34,621 nt of DNA. It comes from Oscillospiraceae bacterium. GTDB lineage: Bacteria > Bacillota > Clostridia > Oscillospirales > Ruminococcaceae. Position 1 is the first letter of the stretch. The number at the start of each line of letters is the position of its first letter. The position numbers were made by a program, and so were the translations under genes. The notes beneath the pieces are model-generated. The model was not told the origin of the DNA. It searched no databases and saw nothing but the letters and a program-made list of their open reading frames with translations. The stretch lies in assembly GCA_022511485.1 (NCBI GenBank), contig JAFLUJ010000003.1:1-34621 (forward strand). Reading direction: 5' to 3'. Shown piece by piece: positions 32,937-34,621 of this stretch.

Positions 32937-33644
32937 TTACTTTCTTTTCTTAGTTGCTACAGCAGCAACACCAGCAACAGCCATTACAGAGATCATAACA
33001 GCAGCAGGAACATTTCCGGTTGCAGGAGCTGTAGTTGTAGTAGTTGTTGTTTCTCCAGCATCAGCAGCGGGAGCAGGAGCAGCTTCTTCTGATGTGTCCT
33101 CAGCAGGAGCAGCAGAGCCTCCATCAGGAGTAAATGTACCATTACTATAATCCCAGATCTGCTCTTCCTCAAGGGTATTAACAGAAGCACCGCTGAATGT
33201 ACCGGGCTCAAGATCAGCAGACTTAACGATTACGTTCTGAACCTGAAAACCGATACCGGAATCGCCAAGAGAAGCAATAGTATCAGCAGATACAACGAAA
33301 GTAAGAGTTGGCTCATTGGGAGAGATACCGATAAATCCGTCGCCCTTAGCGTAAACCTTATCACCCTGGATCTGATCGGTGATACGCAGCCAGCCGTTGT
33401 CAAAATCCATAGGAGCAATAATGTGCTGATCCTCTATGATAGATGATCTCCACTCAACAGTAAGTGTTACCTGAACGTCTCCACCTACAGCCTCAAGGTC
33501 AGCCTTAGGGATAGTTTTTCCTGCACCCCATGCACCAACATAATCTGAGTCCAGCTCAATTGTAGTAGCAAATGCGTTTACTGCCATCATAGAAACTGCA
33601 ACAGCAGCCGCAGCGATTCCTGCAACGATTTTTTTAAGTTTCAT
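32937..33644 (-). CDS. Secreted surface protein, APATGN-TM-KKRK anchor
   Basis: Start MKLKKIVAGIAAAAVAVSMMAVNAFA at 33644; C-term TTTTTTAPATGNVPAAVMISVMAVAGVAAVATKKRK. Confidence 0.82.
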   Translation of the reverse strand: MKLKKIVAGIAAAAVAVSMMAVNAFATTIELDSDYVGAWGAGKTIPKADLEAVGGDVQVTLTVEWRSSIIEDQHIIAPMDFDNGWLRITDQIQGDKVYAKGDGFIGISPNEPTLTFVVSADTIASLGDSGIGFQVQNVIVKSADLEPGTFSGASVNTLEEEQIWDYSNGTFTPDGGSAAPAEDTSEEAAPAPAADAGETTTTTTTAPATGNVPAAVMISVMAVAGVAAVATKKRK

Positions 33645-33957
33645 TGCAAATTCCTCCATTCTTTTTCCTTTTAGCTGATATGCCGGGATACATCACCTAC
33701 CATACCGCTATTATTACGTATAATCATTATAGCATTAATATTTCAAATTAGCAACATCATTTTTAAATAATTATTTCTCATTTTTTTTGTTCAAAATAGC
33801 GAAAATGACTATAAGTGCCTTCAAATTTGCCATTTGATACGTTTTTCGGGATATTCGCATATATCGCCTGTTAATTTTATGTGAACGAAAAACAAAAAGC
33901 CCATCCAAAAGCTGAACCTTTTCCATTGCCGCCTTAACAAGCATCGTGCAAAACAAA

Positions 33958-33986
33958 AAGCCCGCCCAAAGGGACGAGCTTCTTTA
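33958..33986 (-). terminator. Terminator of the 33999 gene
   Basis: Reverse strand AAGCTCGTCCCTTTGGGCGGGCTTTTTG. Confidence 0.7.
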
Positions 33987-33998
33987 AGAAAAAATAAA

Positions 33999-34310
33999 TT
34001 ACTTAGCCTTCTTAGCAACAACAGCAGCTGCAGCGAGAGCTACAGGGATAACTGCGAGTGCGATAGGTGAGTTGCCTGTAACAGGGTTGGGAGCAACAGC
34101 GGGAGCTTCTGTAACAGCTTCTGTTACAACGGGAGCAGGCTCTGTCTCCTCTTCCTCTTCCTCTTCACCGAAATCGATCTCCTCGCCCTCAACTTCCTCG
34201 TCGAGAACGTCTACTTCAGCCTCAATGCCTGCTGCGGAAGCAGTCATGCCAACCATAGCTACAGACATTGCGCAAGCTGCGATTGCAGCAAGGATCTTTT
34301 TAATTTTCAT
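33999..34310 (-). CDS. Minimal secreted protein: signal peptide + acidic linker + NPVTGN-TM-KKAK anchor, no globular domain
   Basis: MKIKKILAAIAACAMSVAMVGMTASAAGIEAEVDVLDEEVEGEEIDFGEEEEEEETEPAPVVTEAVTEAPAVAPNPVTGNSPIALAVIPVALAAAAVVAKKAK. Confidence 0.82.
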   Translation of the reverse strand: MKIKKILAAIAACAMSVAMVGMTASAAGIEAEVDVLDEEVEGEEIDFGEEEEEEETEPAPVVTEAVTEAPAVAPNPVTGNSPIALAVIPVALAAAAVVAKKAK

Positions 34311-34621
34311 TGTTTTTTCCTCCATTCAATTGTTTTATCATAGTTTATCCTAACTACAGTGTAATTATAACACAATTAACTCATAAATCCAAGTAGCAAC
34401 CTAACAATTTTTAAGTTCATTATTTGGTGGAAATTAAGCAACATCCACAAAAAAGCAGAAATTTTTCACCGTAAAGTGAAATTTTGGTTACAATTTTTGT
34501 TACCTTTTTCCCTTTTTGTAATTTATTGTATAGATTGCTCCCGTATAAATGACGGAAAAGGACGCGGGGGTCAGGAAACCAAAGGGAAATGGAAAAAAAA
34601 AACCAAAAAAAATAAGCAATT

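Noticed and set aside
33771-33956. Minus-strand 61-aa ORF after the 33999 gene
   Set aside because: Begins just after the terminator, no RBS, overlaps a degenerate second terminator-like GGGCTTTTTGTTTT; probably non-coding.

Overview
The window looks like a low-to-mid-GC Gram-positive gut or rumen Clostridia chromosome, probably Ruminococcus-like (inference from protein style, not a database hit). Main contents: (i) a minus-strand operon (about 12355 to 691) with a CBM-fused solute-binding protein, two permease pairs, an NHL/TPR membrane protein, a YIP1-like protein and a DUF5696-like protein, and no ATPase in the window; (ii) five secreted proteins ending in a variant [N/A]PxTGN + TM + basic tail anchor; (iii) SpoIIP, RsmE, a methyl-accepting chemotaxis protein, an EF-G paralogue, a Nudix hydrolase and a histidine-phosphatase-family protein; (iv) a tandem duplication of lipoprotein genes whose flanks are better conserved than the coding regions. 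The most interesting signal is not in the ORF track: three complete, compact type-I-toxin-antitoxin-like modules (29-34 aa hydrophobic peptides with a KKK/RKK tail, each facing a convergent small RNA with its own consensus promoter, with a shared bidirectional terminator), plus an orphan/relic promoter-hairpin copy. The module arms are imperfect inverted repeats, so toxin mRNA and antisense RNA carry related 5' hairpins. Two modules bracket the large surface-protein gene and a third lies beside the surface-protein cluster. Other items include a repeated structured element inserted in a terminator loop and in the operon leader, a foldback MITE-like element, a perfect 26-bp hairpin, a Rpn/PDDEXK-type transposase remnant and a gene with no standard start codon. 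All calls are from reading the sequence; no searches or folding programs were run.
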